Shown here: one piece after another, positions 45,267 through 53,961 of the stretch
Position numbering within the stretch: position 1 is the first letter of the stretch
How the letters are laid out: every line of letters starts with the position of its first letter
Assembly: GCF_014836545.1 (NCBI RefSeq)
Contig: NZ_JACSQS010000011.1
Location: 29,790 to 93,789 of the forward strand
DNA length: 64,000 nt
DNA from: Stenotrophomonas lacuserhaii
Lineage (GTDB): Bacteria > Pseudomonadota > Gammaproteobacteria > Xanthomonadales > Xanthomonadaceae
Direction of reading: 5' to 3'
The notes under the pieces: model-generated
Databases searched by the model: none
The model's input: the letters and a program-made list of their open reading frames with translations, nothing else
Told to the model about the DNA's origin: nothing
Translations under genes and position numbers: made by a program

Positions 45267-47114
45267 ATGACCCGCAAGACCCTGCTTGCCGTCGCCCTGG
45301 CGTTGGCTCCGTTGTCCGGCATCGCCGCCGAGCCCCGCGAAGACCTGCAACCCAGCGGACGCTTCAGCGTCTATGGGCATGGTGCCGCTGCGACGCCGCC
45401 GATGGGCTGGAACCCGTGGAATGCATTCCGTACCGAAGTCACCCAGGACAAGATCCTGTCGGTGGCCGAAACCATCAAGCGCAATGGCATGCAGCAGGCC
45501 GGGTACCGCTATATCAACATCGACGATGGCTGGTGGCTGCAGCGTCGCGCCGACGGCGGCATCCAGATCCGCACCAGCATGTTCCCGATGGCGGCCAGCC
45601 GCAGCGGCGTGCCCAGCCTGCGGCCATGGACCGACCACCTGCATGCGATGGGCTTCAAGGCCGGGCTGTACACCGATGTGGGGCGCAACGCCTGCTCGCA
45701 GGCGCATGATGCGCACAGCCCGAATCTGCCGGTGGGCACGACGGCGCAGCGCGAGATCGGCCTGGAAGGCTTCGAGGCCAGCGACCTGGCCACGATGTTC
45801 GGGGAATGGGGGTTCGACTACATCAAGGTCGACGCCTGTGGGCTGGCCGATTTCGGCCAGGGCAGCAAGGCGTTGGCAAGCGCGACTTACCGCGAAGGGC
45901 GTCCGTTGATCGTGCGTGCCGATGCCCAGGCCACCGACGCGGACAAGGTCGAAGGCGCGTATGCACGGGTCGGCAGGCTGCTGGCACAGGTCAACCCGGA
46001 CAACGACTTCGTGCTGTCGATCTGCCCATGGGGAGAAGCCGGCGTGGGCAACTGGGGCGGCCGCCACGGCAACCTGTGGCGCACCAGCCCGGACATCGAA
46101 ATGACCTGGGAAAGCATGCTGCACAACTTCGATACCGCATCGCGCCGGGAACTGTACGCCGGTCCGGGGCGCTGGAATGATCCGGACATGCTGGCGGTGG
46201 GACTGGGCGAATTCGGTGCCGACCACATGACCGAAGCGCGCACGCATTTTTCGATGTGGGCCATCCTGGCGGCGCCGCTGCTGGTGGGCTTCGACCTGAA
46301 CCATGCCACCCCGGCGCAGGTGGCGCTGCTGTCCAATCCGGAAGTGATCGCACTGAACCAGGATCCGGCCGGCAACCAGGGCCGGATCGTCGCCAGCGAG
46401 GGGCCGCTGCAGGTGCTGGTCAAGCCGTTGTCCACCCGTGGCGAACGCGGCGTGCTGTTGTTCAACCGGGGCGAAGCAACGGTGGAGGCACGGGTGAGCG
46501 CCGCGCAGATGCTGCTCAGCGACGCCGCCCCGATCCGGGCGCGCGATCTGTGGGAACAACGCGACGTCACAGCCACCGGAGGCGGGCTGGCATTCACCCT
46601 GCCAGCCCACGGCGCGGTGCTGTTGAAGGTCAGCGGGACGCCGGATACGAGCGGCGGCACGTCACTGGGCGAGATCACCGGCCGCATCCATGTGGCGGTG
46701 GACGGCCTGCCCGGTTACAGCGCCCGGCCGGCCGAGGTATCGGGCACCCCGCGGGTGGACCGCACACCGCAGGGCGGGCCGTTGCGCATCGCCGGCACGG
46801 CATACCCGCGGGGTATCGGCATCCACGCCAACTCGCGGCTTGAAGTGCTGGCATCGCGCGATTTCAAGCGCTTCACCGCGCTGGCGGGCGTGGACGACAG
46901 TGCGGCCGCTGCGTCCGGCAGCGTGGTGTTCAAGGTCTACGGGGATGGCAAGCCGTTGTTCACCAGCGCGCCGGTGCGGCGCGGGCAGGCGCCGGCGCGG
47001 ATCGAGGTAGCAGTGCAGGGCGTGCAGGTGCTGGAACTGGTGGCCGAAGCGGCCACCGCAGGAGAAGGCGCCCGCACGCCGGTGGTGGCCTGGGCCGGCG
47101 CAAGCCTGCAGTGA
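45267..47114 (+). CDS. Secreted GH27 alpha-galactosidase with C-terminal NPCBM domain
   Basis: A 615-residue exported enzyme that removes alpha-galactose from melibiose, raffinose-type sugars or galactomannans. The signal peptide ends in LSGIAA. The GH27 barrel begins PPMGWNPWNAF, carries YINIDDGWW, the nucleophile in YIKVDACG and the acid/base Asp in GRWNDPDML. After a beta-sandwich, residues about 470-615 form an NPCBM carbohydrate-binding domain (YPRGIGIHANSRLEV). The ATG at 45267 has GAGGAGAGAG upstream. It sits between the symporter and the GntR regulator and supplies galactose for the pathway. Confidence 0.95.
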   Translation: MTRKTLLAVALALAPLSGIAAEPREDLQPSGRFSVYGHGAAATPPMGWNPWNAFRTEVTQDKILSVAETIKRNGMQQAGYRYINIDDGWWLQRRADGGIQIRTSMFPMAASRSGVPSLRPWTDHLHAMGFKAGLYTDVGRNACSQAHDAHSPNLPVGTTAQREIGLEGFEASDLATMFGEWGFDYIKVDACGLADFGQGSKALASATYREGRPLIVRADAQATDADKVEGAYARVGRLLAQVNPDNDFVLSICPWGEAGVGNWGGRHGNLWRTSPDIEMTWESMLHNFDTASRRELYAGPGRWNDPDMLAVGLGEFGADHMTEARTHFSMWAILAAPLLVGFDLNHATPAQVALLSNPEVIALNQDPAGNQGRIVASEGPLQVLVKPLSTRGERGVLLFNRGEATVEARVSAAQMLLSDAAPIRARDLWEQRDVTATGGGLAFTLPAHGAVLLKVSGTPDTSGGTSLGEITGRIHVAVDGLPGYSARPAEVSGTPRVDRTPQGGPLRIAGTAYPRGIGIHANSRLEVLASRDFKRFTALAGVDDSAAAASGSVVFKVYGDGKPLFTSAPVRRGQAPARIEVAVQGVQVLELVAEAATAGEGARTPVVAWAGASLQ

Positions 47115-47196
47115 CCAGAGGCCTGCAGGGGGCGCGTACGGGGGCGGTCTATACTTGCGCCATGCAACCACCACGCGCTCCCGACCAGGTCCGGAC

Positions 47197-47904
47197 ATGA
47201 TGGCCACGTCCAGTCGTAGCCTGCATGGGCAGATCGTGCACGAGCTCGGCAAGCTGATCGTGGCCGGCCAGTACAAGCCCGGGGAAATACTGCCGCGCGA
47301 GGAACGGTTGGCGGTGCAGCTGCAGGTCAGCCGCACCGCGCTTCGCGAATCACTGCGTGTGCTGGGGTCCAAGGGGCTGATCGAAACCCGCCAGAAGATC
47401 GGCACGCGGGTAAGGGAGTCTGAACACTGGAACCTGCTGGATCCGGACGTGCTGTCCTGGCACGGCGCGGCGCTGCCCACGCTCGAATTCGTGGAACAAC
47501 TGGCCGAGATGCGCGAACTGATCGAGCCGCCAGCGGCCGCCTTGGCCGCGCAGCGGCGTACCGATGCACAGTTGACGCGTATCGGCCAGGCGTACGGCGC
47601 GATGGCGGCGGCAGAGGACATGGAGGCCTGGGCGGCGGCGGACCTGCGCTTCCACCACGCCGTGCTGGACGCGACCGGCAATGCGCTGCTGCGGCCGTTG
47701 TTCAGCGTGATCGAAACCGCACTGGGCAGTTACCTGCTGCTGTCCGCGCGCAAGGCCGATGCGGACTTCAAGTACTCGCTGCCACGACATGCGCGCGTGC
47801 ATGAGGCCATCGCGGCGCAGCAGCCCGAGCAGGCCCGCCAGGCGATGCTGGAGATGATTGCCGACTCCCGCAGCAATCTGCGCAGCGAGGCGCCATCTCC
47901 ATGA
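47197..47904 (+). CDS. GntR/FadR family regulator of the galactose operon
   Basis: A 235-residue regulator. The winged helix lies at residues about 10-75 (PREERLAVQLQVSRTALRESL is the recognition part) and the FCD ligand domain follows, with the metal-type DLRFHHAVLDATGN near residue 150 and a late HARVHEAI. FadR-type proteins of this kind, such as DgoR, respond to galactonate. It ends the dgo-type operon after an 82-base gap that holds a possible -10 box (TATACT at 47150). The start at 47197 gives MMATSSRSLHG. It shares a four-base overlap with the following MOSC gene. Confidence 0.92.
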   Translation: MMATSSRSLHGQIVHELGKLIVAGQYKPGEILPREERLAVQLQVSRTALRESLRVLGSKGLIETRQKIGTRVRESEHWNLLDPDVLSWHGAALPTLEFVEQLAEMRELIEPPAAALAAQRRTDAQLTRIGQAYGAMAAAEDMEAWAAADLRFHHAVLDATGNALLRPLFSVIETALGSYLLLSARKADADFKYSLPRHARVHEAIAAQQPEQARQAMLEMIADSRSNLRSEAPSP

Positions 47905-48605
47905 TCTGCACGATTCCGCCCGCGGTGGCGCTGGATGCGATCCATACCGGACGCGCGGTCCCCTATACGCGGCCGGGAAGCTGCAGCGCGATCGCCAAAG
48001 TGCCGGTAAGCGGGCCGGTGCGCATCCATGCCGAAGGCATCGAAGGTGATGAACAGGGCGACCGCCGGGTGCACGGCGGCCCGGAAAAAGCCATCCACCA
48101 CTATCCGTTCGATCACTATGCTTTCTGGCGCCAGGGGCATCCGCATCCTCTGCTGGCGGCGAGCGGGGCCTTCGGCGAAAACTTCTCCAGCACGGGGTGG
48201 ACGGAAGATACGATCCACCTGGCCGACGTCATCCGGGTCGGCACGGCCACGCTGCAGGTGTCGCAGGGCCGCCAGCCCTGCTGGAAACTCAACGACCGCT
48301 TCGGCCTGCCGGACATGGCGCGCAGCATGCAGTCCAGTGGCCGCACCGGCTGGTATTACCGCGTGCTGGAAGATGGCGCAGTGGCGCCGGGCGATGCGAT
48401 GACCGTGGTGGAGCGGCTGTGCCCGGACTGGTCGTTGCGCCGGCTCGGCCAGGTGCTGTTCGACCGTACCCTGGAGCGCAGCGTGCTGGAGGAAGCCAGC
48501 CAACTGCCGCTGACCGAATCGTGGAAGAAGCTGCTGTCCAACCGGCTGCAGCGCAACGAAGTGGAATCCTGGCAATCACGGTTGCAGGGGCCGGAAACCC
48601 GGTAG
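47901..48605 (+). CDS. MOSC domain protein (YiiM-like)
   Basis: A 234-residue cytoplasmic protein. Residues about 20-170 are the MOSC fold with the conserved GDEQGDRRVHGGPEKAIHHY and the cysteine in QGRQPCWKLNDRF. The end (about 185-230) is the three-helix YiiM tail. Family members handle sulphur or the molybdenum cofactor, for example reduction of hydroxylated nucleobase analogues. Its ATG overlaps the GntR stop by four bases, so it is translated from the same message, although no link to galactose use is known. It converges with the pseudogene 26 bases on. Confidence 0.9.
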   Translation: MICTIPPAVALDAIHTGRAVPYTRPGSCSAIAKVPVSGPVRIHAEGIEGDEQGDRRVHGGPEKAIHHYPFDHYAFWRQGHPHPLLAASGAFGENFSSTGWTEDTIHLADVIRVGTATLQVSQGRQPCWKLNDRFGLPDMARSMQSSGRTGWYYRVLEDGAVAPGDAMTVVERLCPDWSLRRLGQVLFDRTLERSVLEEASQLPLTESWKKLLSNRLQRNEVESWQSRLQGPETR

Positions 48606-48631
48606 CGCCACGCCATGCTCGGCCGCTTGCA

Positions 48632-49474
48632 TCAGGCATCGCGCTGCATGGGCCGCTCGAACAGTGCATTCAACGTAGCCCCGGACGCCGCTCCTTCCAG
48701 CCCGGCGAAGCTCCCCTGTTCCTGCAGCTGCTGGGCGGCCTGCATGAAACCGCCCCAGGCCGCGCGTGCCAGTGCGCCGCCCAAGCTGACCCGCCGTACG
48801 CCCATCGCGGCGATGTCCTGCAGGGTGAACGCACTGGGGCCGCCGACCAGCAGATTCACCGGTTTCGGCGCCACTGCGGCCACCACCGCCTCGATGTGCG
48901 CGCGCTGCACGATGCCCGGCGCATACAGGCAGTCCGCGCCCGCATCAGCGTAGGCGCGCAGGCGCAGCAGGGTGTCATCGATGTCGGGTTGGCCGACGAA
49001 GAAATTCTCGGCACGACCGATCAACATCACGTCCGCGCCCGAACGGTCGATCGCCATGCGCGCGGCACGCAACCGGGCCAGTGCTTCATCCAAGGGCCGC
49101 AGCGTCTAGAAGGCATCCGGGCTGGCATCTTCGATGGACAGGCCTGCCACGCCGGTGTCGATCGCACGCAGGACGGCGCGTTCGACATCGGCCGGCGTCG
49201 CGCCGAAGCCATCGCCGAAGTCCGCATTCAACGGCAGTGAAGTGGCATCGACCATTTCGCGCAGATGCGCCAGCACCTGCTCCAGGTCCTCAGCCCCATC
49301 GGCCTTGCCCTGGCTCCAGGCATGGCCGGAACTGGTCGAGGCCAGCGCCTTGAAGCCGGCGCTCTGCAGGAAACGCGCGCTGCCGGCATCCCATGGATTG
49401 GGAAGTACGAAGCAACCGTGCTGGTGCAGCGCGCGGAACTGCCGGCAGCGTTCGCTGGTATCTGGCGTGGGCAT
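48632..49474 (-). pseudogene. Isocitrate lyase/PEP mutase family gene with in-frame TAG
   Basis: The gene would encode about 280 residues of the isocitrate lyase/phosphoenolpyruvate mutase superfamily. The first 122 codons (49474-49109) give RQFRALHQHGCFVLPNPWDAGSA, NADFGDGFG and the metal-site GLSIEDASPDAF. A TAG at 49108-49106 then stops translation. The same frame continues without a shift through LRPLDEALARLRAARMAI to a normal stop at 48632, with VNLLVGGPSAFT and GVRRVSLGG well kept. A single base change or a sequencing error explains this. Otherwise it is a recent loss, because the downstream half shows no other damage. Confidence 0.88.
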
Positions 49475-49507
49475 GGATGGAGTCCCGGTGGGCGCTGGAG
49501 GGAAGTA

Positions 49508-50170
49508 TCAGGACTGCGGAGCAAGATAGTGCAGCGCATCGCCTACCGGCGTGGTGCCCGCGGTCAGCTCGATGATCGCCCGCGTGATGCCGGGGCGCTC
49601 GACCAATGCCACCAGGGTAGCGGCCACGTCGGCACGCGGCACCTCGCCGTAGGCGATGGCCGGGCCGGCCGTTACCCGCCCGCTGCCTTCGGCATCGGAC
49701 AAGGTACCCGGCCGCAGGATCACCCACTCCAGGCCGGACGCGGCCAGGTACACGTCGGCCTGCTTCTTGACCTCCATGTAGACCTCGAAGGTGTCCGACA
49801 TCGGCTTGCCCCGGCCGGCCTCCGGAAACGCAGACACCAGCAGGAAGCGCTGCACGCCGGCACGCCGCGCAGCATCCACGGTGAGCTCCAGCCCGCGGCC
49901 ATCGATGGCGCGCGTGGTCTCCACGCCGCCCTTGCCGCCGGCGCCGGCAGAAAACACCACGACGTCACTACCGGCCAGCAGCTCCGCCAACTCCACGGCA
50001 TCCACCTGCTGCAGGTCCCCGCTCACCGGCGCCGCGCCATCGGCCCGCAGCGCATCGGCCTGTTCGGCCCTGCGATGCAGCGCCCGCACCCGATGCCCCC
50101 GCTGCGCCAACTGCCGCACCAGATGCCGCCCGACCTTGCCCGCCGCACCCACAACAAAGACTTGGCTCAT
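49508..50170 (-). CDS. NAD(P)-binding atypical SDR (NmrA-like)
   Basis: A 220-residue Rossmann protein of the NAD(P)H-binding, NmrA-like type. The cofactor loop VVGAAGKVGRHL is at residues about 6-17. LVSAFPEAGRG and the later EWVILRPGTLSD are typical of the YwnB/YesF group. The classical YxxxK reads YMEVKK. Functions vary from redox sensing to epimerase-like chemistry and none can be assigned here. The ATG at 50170 gives MSQVFVVGAAG with GGAG upstream. It is divergent from the metallophosphoesterase across a large inverted repeat. Confidence 0.85.
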   Translation of the reverse strand: MSQVFVVGAAGKVGRHLVRQLAQRGHRVRALHRRAEQADALRADGAAPVSGDLQQVDAVELAELLAGSDVVVFSAGAGGKGGVETTRAIDGRGLELTVDAARRAGVQRFLLVSAFPEAGRGKPMSDTFEVYMEVKKQADVYLAASGLEWVILRPGTLSDAEGSGRVTAGPAIAYGEVPRADVAATLVALVERPGITRAIIELTAGTTPVGDALHYLAPQS

Positions 50171-50295
50171 ACCGGGCACTCCAGACAGGAAAAGAGCAAC
50201 CACCATGCCCCACCCAACGTTGCCGCCATGTAGCGGCCCGCGTTGCTCCTCTCCTTTTTTTCACTACGCGGGCGGCCCAGTGGACCTGTCATGGG

Positions 50296-50395
50296 CCGGG
50301 CGGGTGGGGTTGGCAGGACGCTGAGCCGCATGGATGCGGCGACGCAGCCTACAAGGATGTACTTGCGGCGTGTCCTGCCAACCCCACCCGCCCGG
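50296..50395. repeat. 24-bp inverted repeat with structured interior
   Basis: The arm 50296-50319 pairs perfectly with 50372-50395. The 52 bases between contain a second perfect hairpin, 50325-50331 with 50334-50340. The block lies in the 370-base gap between two divergent genes. It could be a mobile palindromic element of xanthomonads or a structured leader; no protein-coding signal is seen. Confidence 0.9.
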
Positions 50396-50540
50396 TCCAC
50401 CCCAGACCCAGCGCAGAACGCCGCCCGCGAGGGGCCCAGCCGTTCGCCGCAGAACACTGCTTTGCGCACTGGAACCCCGGATACGAAATCAGTCACGATG
50501 CACGGCCAACCTCCCCACTGCTCCCCCTGGAACCCCCATC

Positions 50541-51680
50541 GTGCTGAGTGTCATCGCTTCCGTTCTCGCGCTGTACATCGTGCTGCGCCTGGTCTGGCCC
50601 CTGCGCCTGCCATTGGCCGCGCGCCTTCTCCTTGCCGTGCTGGTGTTCGGCATGGCCCTGCACCATCGCATCGTCGCCCAGTTCGCCGGCACCATGGCCT
50701 CGCCGGAAATCCCGAAGATGGCCATCGCCGTGCTCGCCACCGGCTTCACCGCCCTGCTGCTGGGGGCGCTGTTCCTGCTGCTGCTGGATGCCGCGCTGCT
50801 GCTTGCGCGCCTGCTGCGCTCGGCCAGGGCCACCGCTGCACTGCGCGCGCGCTGGCTGCGGCCGGCGGCCGGCCTCACCGCGCTGGCGCTGGGCATTTTC
50901 GGTGTCAGCCAGGGCATGGCGGTGCCCAAGCCGCGCAGCATCGAGGTGGAGATCGCCGGATTGCCAGCCGCCTTCGACGGCTATCGCGTGCTGCAGCTGA
51001 CCGACATCCATGCCAGCCGCCTGCTGACCGGCGACTGGGTGCGCAGGGTCGTGGCCGAAAGCAACGCACTGAAGCCGGACCTGATCGTCATTACCGGTGA
51101 CCTGATCGATGGCACGGTCGCTGCCCGTGCAGATGATTTCCTCCCGCTGGGTGAGCTGCAGGCACCGGACGGCGTCATCGCCATCACCGGCAACCACGAG
51201 TACTACGCCCAGTACACCGAATGGATGCAGGCCTTCCGCGCGCTGGGCATGCAGGTGCTGGAAAACACCCATACCGAAGTGCGTCGTGGCGATGCGGCGC
51301 TGACCATCGCCGGTGTCACCGACCCCGTGGCACAGCGCTACGACCTGCCGCAGCCGGACCTGGCAGCCGCCCTGCAGGGCGCCGATCCGCAGGCGCCGGT
51401 GATCCTGCTCGACCATCGCCCGCGCGAGGCAAAGGCCAACGCGGCGCGGGGCGTGCAGCTGCAGTTGTCCGGCCATACCCACGGCGGCCACATCATCGGC
51501 ATGGACCAGCTGGTGAAACGGGCCAACGGCGGGTATGTATCCGGCCGCTACCAGGTGGGCGACATGACGCTGTACGTGAGCAACGGTGCGGGTCTGTGGC
51601 CGGGCTTCGCCGCGCGCATCGGCGTGCCTTCGGAGATCACCCTGATCACCCTGAAGGCTGCGCCGAAAGCGCGGGAATGA
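50541..51680 (+). CDS. Membrane-anchored metallophosphoesterase (YkuE/YaeI-like)
   Basis: A 379-residue protein. Residues 1-145 contain about four hydrophobic segments. Residues 155-379 are a calcineurin-type phosphoesterase with the di-metal motifs LQLTDIHAS (Asp and His), VITGDLIDG, ITGNHEYY and LSGHTHGGH. The relatives YkuE and YaeI/LpxG process phospholipid-type or cell-envelope phosphates. The start is a GTG at 50541 (MLSVIASVLALY) where membrane sequence begins, but there is no clear ribosome-binding site, so the start is tentative. Its 3' end overlaps the convergent monooxygenase gene by 35 bases. Confidence 0.88.
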   Translation: MLSVIASVLALYIVLRLVWPLRLPLAARLLLAVLVFGMALHHRIVAQFAGTMASPEIPKMAIAVLATGFTALLLGALFLLLLDAALLLARLLRSARATAALRARWLRPAAGLTALALGIFGVSQGMAVPKPRSIEVEIAGLPAAFDGYRVLQLTDIHASRLLTGDWVRRVVAESNALKPDLIVITGDLIDGTVAARADDFLPLGELQAPDGVIAITGNHEYYAQYTEWMQAFRALGMQVLENTHTEVRRGDAALTIAGVTDPVAQRYDLPQPDLAAALQGADPQAPVILLDHRPREAKANAARGVQLQLSGHTHGGHIIGMDQLVKRANGGYVSGRYQVGDMTLYVSNGAGLWPGFAARIGVPSEITLITLKAAPKARE

Positions 51681-52611
51681 TCTCCGCACCGATCTGTTCG
51701 ATGACCTCGGCGGCGGGCCGGCCGCCGCTGAGGTTGAACATCACGTGGTCCACGCCGAGCACGTGCATGCGCTGCAGGTAGTCCAGGATGGCAGCGCTGC
51801 CGCCACGCAGGCCCAGCTCCAGTGGCGTAGCCGGCGCTGCAGGATCTTCCAGCAGCTGCAGCTGCGCGGACTGCACGAAGGGCTTGCGTGCACTGCCGAG
51901 CTTCTGCCGCAGGGCGTGCTGCCACAGTCCGATCCGGCCTTCCTGCGTGGCTTCTTCGCGATGGTAGGTGGCCCAGCCGTCGGCATGCTCGGCGATCCAC
52001 TGCAGGGACTGCCGGGCAGAGCCCACCACCAGCATCGGAACGCGTGCGGCCGGCGCGGGCAGTACCGGATAGCCGACCTGCTGCAGCATCAGCGCACGCT
52101 CCTGCGCATCCGGCGACAGTGCCGCGCGCAGCAACGGCCAGCGTTCGCGGAACACCTGCGCGCGCTGCTCCAGAACGGCGCCGAAGGCGGCGAACTCTTC
52201 GGGCCGGTCGCCCGAGCCCAGGCCCAGCATGAAGCGCCCATTCGATACGCGCTCCAGGCTCAGGGCGGCCTTGGCGAGGTGCAGCGGGTGGCGCAGCGGC
52301 AGCACTGCCGCGGCCAGTCCGATGGCAATACGCGAGGTGGCGCCAGCGAGCAGGGTGAGCCAGACGAACGGGTCATCGACGGCGCTGGCCTGTGGCGCAG
52401 CGGTGTCTCCAGGCGACCGCTGCGGCACCATCAGCGGGACATCACGCGCCCACAGCGCGGCGAAGCCCTGTGCTTCGGCCAAGCGTGCCAGCGCGTTCGC
52501 CTGGCCGGGATCGGATTGCGCACCGGCAGCAACGCCTGCTGGGGTCATCAGCCCAAGTGTGAGGTGGCCGGGAGAGAAGACCATCGAGTGAGCGGCGTTG
52601 AAGGATGTCAC
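51646..52611 (-). CDS. Luciferase-like monooxygenase family protein
   Basis: A 321-residue bacterial luciferase-like (LLM) flavin-dependent protein. The barrel pattern LTLGLMTPAG, GFAALWARDVPL, SRIAIGLAAAVLPLRHPLHLAKAALSLERVSNGRFMLGLGSG and VLGVDHVMFNLSGGRPA is typical. Such enzymes oxidise diverse substrates with FMNH2 and oxygen; no luxAB-type function is implied. The start at 52611 is a GTG with AGGAAC upstream; an ATG at 52584 is an alternative. The C-terminal 11 codons overlap the metallophosphoesterase gene on the other strand. Confidence 0.9.
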   Translation of the reverse strand: MTSFNAAHSMVFSPGHLTLGLMTPAGVAAGAQSDPGQANALARLAEAQGFAALWARDVPLMVPQRSPGDTAAPQASAVDDPFVWLTLLAGATSRIAIGLAAAVLPLRHPLHLAKAALSLERVSNGRFMLGLGSGDRPEEFAAFGAVLEQRAQVFRERWPLLRAALSPDAQERALMLQQVGYPVLPAPAARVPMLVVGSARQSLQWIAEHADGWATYHREEATQEGRIGLWQHALRQKLGSARKPFVQSAQLQLLEDPAAPATPLELGLRGGSAAILDYLQRMHVLGVDHVMFNLSGGRPAAEVIEQIGAEIIPALSAQPSG

Positions 52612-52668
52612 GTGGTTGTTCCTGCACAGGGCCGTGCAGCAGGTTAACCCGGTCCGCGCGCGGGGACG

Positions 52669-53961
52669 TCAGGAATCCCAGATTGCGCCGTATGCGGGCA
52701 GCCCGCGTGCCTCGCAGCCGTTGACCACTGAATCGGTCAGCGCGCGGTTGGCGATGCAGATCACGGCTTCGGCCTTCATATCCTGCGCCATGTCCCACGA
52801 CAACCGCAGCAGGTCGGGCTTTCCGGAGAGCTGTGTATCCCAGATAAGCGCATCCGGTTGTGCCCTGAGGATTTCATCAACCAGTGCATCGCCGTAGGTG
52901 GCTCGAGGTGAGCGCACCGACCAGATCAGGCGCATGCGCACCCTGCCGGCAAGCAGGTGCGGCAGTACCGGCCCGATACCGCTACCGGTGGCAACGTAAA
53001 GCACGGAGCGGAACAATACTTCGATATAGGCAACGCCTGCCGTAGGGAAGCCCTTCATCCAGACGTTGCGCGGTGGGTCATCGATGAACTGACCTGTCCA
53101 GTCGCCTGCGCGCGAGATGATGATGCGAAAGTCGGTCTGTCCCGCTGTTGGAATGTTCGCGAAGGAATGCCACTGGCCCAACGGTGAGCGGCTGATGGCC
53201 GTAGCTGACCCCGGGAAGGGCGCGCGGACGCCTGCAAGGGTGAGGATCACTGCGTGCGGGGAGGGGCGGTGGACATCCAGCGCGATGCGCCGCAGGCGCA
53301 GCCAAGGCAGCAGGATGCTGGCCGTGACCATGACCAGAAGCGCGAGCAGGGCGGGATCCGGAGCGCCGCCGCGAGCGACCTCTTGCCCAGGCGTCGAGCC
53401 GAGTTGCAGGGCCAGGCCCCACGTCAGCAGCAGGATCGTCCAACCCACATAGCGGTGTACTTTCTCGAAGGCATCATGGCGCTGTGCACGCACTGAGGGA
53501 AGCGCGGAAAGCAGCATGCTGAGCAGGCATCCCAGCAGTGCCCAGGCCGTCCAGCGCAGGGCCGACGGGTGCTGGTCATCAGCTGCGGACAGCAGGCTGC
53601 CAGCGAGCAATGCCACCCATGCAGTTCCTGCACATGCGGCGCCGGCGTGGATGCCACCGTAGTGGTAGACCTTCGCCAAGTGCCGGCGGATGCCCAGGGG
53701 CCAGGTCACCGGTGCGCGTGTGGCCAACCAGAACAGCGTGGTGATGACCAGGCTCTGCCGTACCAGGATGGCCATCGCCAGGTTGGTCATCGCAAGGCTC
53801 GCCAGGTTTGCTGGCGAAGCCATCAGTGCGGTCCATCCATGACGATGCAGCTGCCAGGCGACCACCCCGATATTGACCAGCATGACCACCACGAACAGGA
53901 GCCGGTAGTGGCTTCGGCAGTACGTTGCCGCGCCCGTCACGCCGATCCGGTCGCCGCTCAT
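52669..53961 (-). CDS. Membrane FAD/NAD(P) oxidoreductase, TmpA/TmpL-like
   Basis: A 430-residue inner-membrane protein. About six hydrophobic segments lie in residues 18-225, with histidines at H100, H105 and H169 that could be haem or structural ligands, as in ferric-reductase-type domains. Residues about 230-430 form a flavodoxin-reductase-like part with a nucleotide loop ATGSGIGPVLPHLL near residue 324. Fungal TmpA and the C-terminal two-thirds of TmpL have this plan and influence intracellular redox state. The start at 53961 overlaps the stop of the adenylation gene by four bases, so the two are translated together. The electron donor and acceptor are unknown. Confidence 0.8.
   Translation of the reverse strand: MSGDRIGVTGAATYCRSHYRLLFVVVMLVNIGVVAWQLHRHGWTALMASPANLASLAMTNLAMAILVRQSLVITTLFWLATRAPVTWPLGIRRHLAKVYHYGGIHAGAACAGTAWVALLAGSLLSAADDQHPSALRWTAWALLGCLLSMLLSALPSVRAQRHDAFEKVHRYVGWTILLLTWGLALQLGSTPGQEVARGGAPDPALLALLVMVTASILLPWLRLRRIALDVHRPSPHAVILTLAGVRAPFPGSATAISRSPLGQWHSFANIPTAGQTDFRIIISRAGDWTGQFIDDPPRNVWMKGFPTAGVAYIEVLFRSVLYVATGSGIGPVLPHLLAGRVRMRLIWSVRSPRATYGDALVDEILRAQPDALIWDTQLSGKPDLLRLSWDMAQDMKAEAVICIANRALTDSVVNGCEARGLPAYGAIWDS

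Noticed and set aside
51646-52611. Luciferase-like gene as a light-producing system
   Set aside because: Only the general LLM fold is present, without a luxB partner or fatty aldehyde genes.
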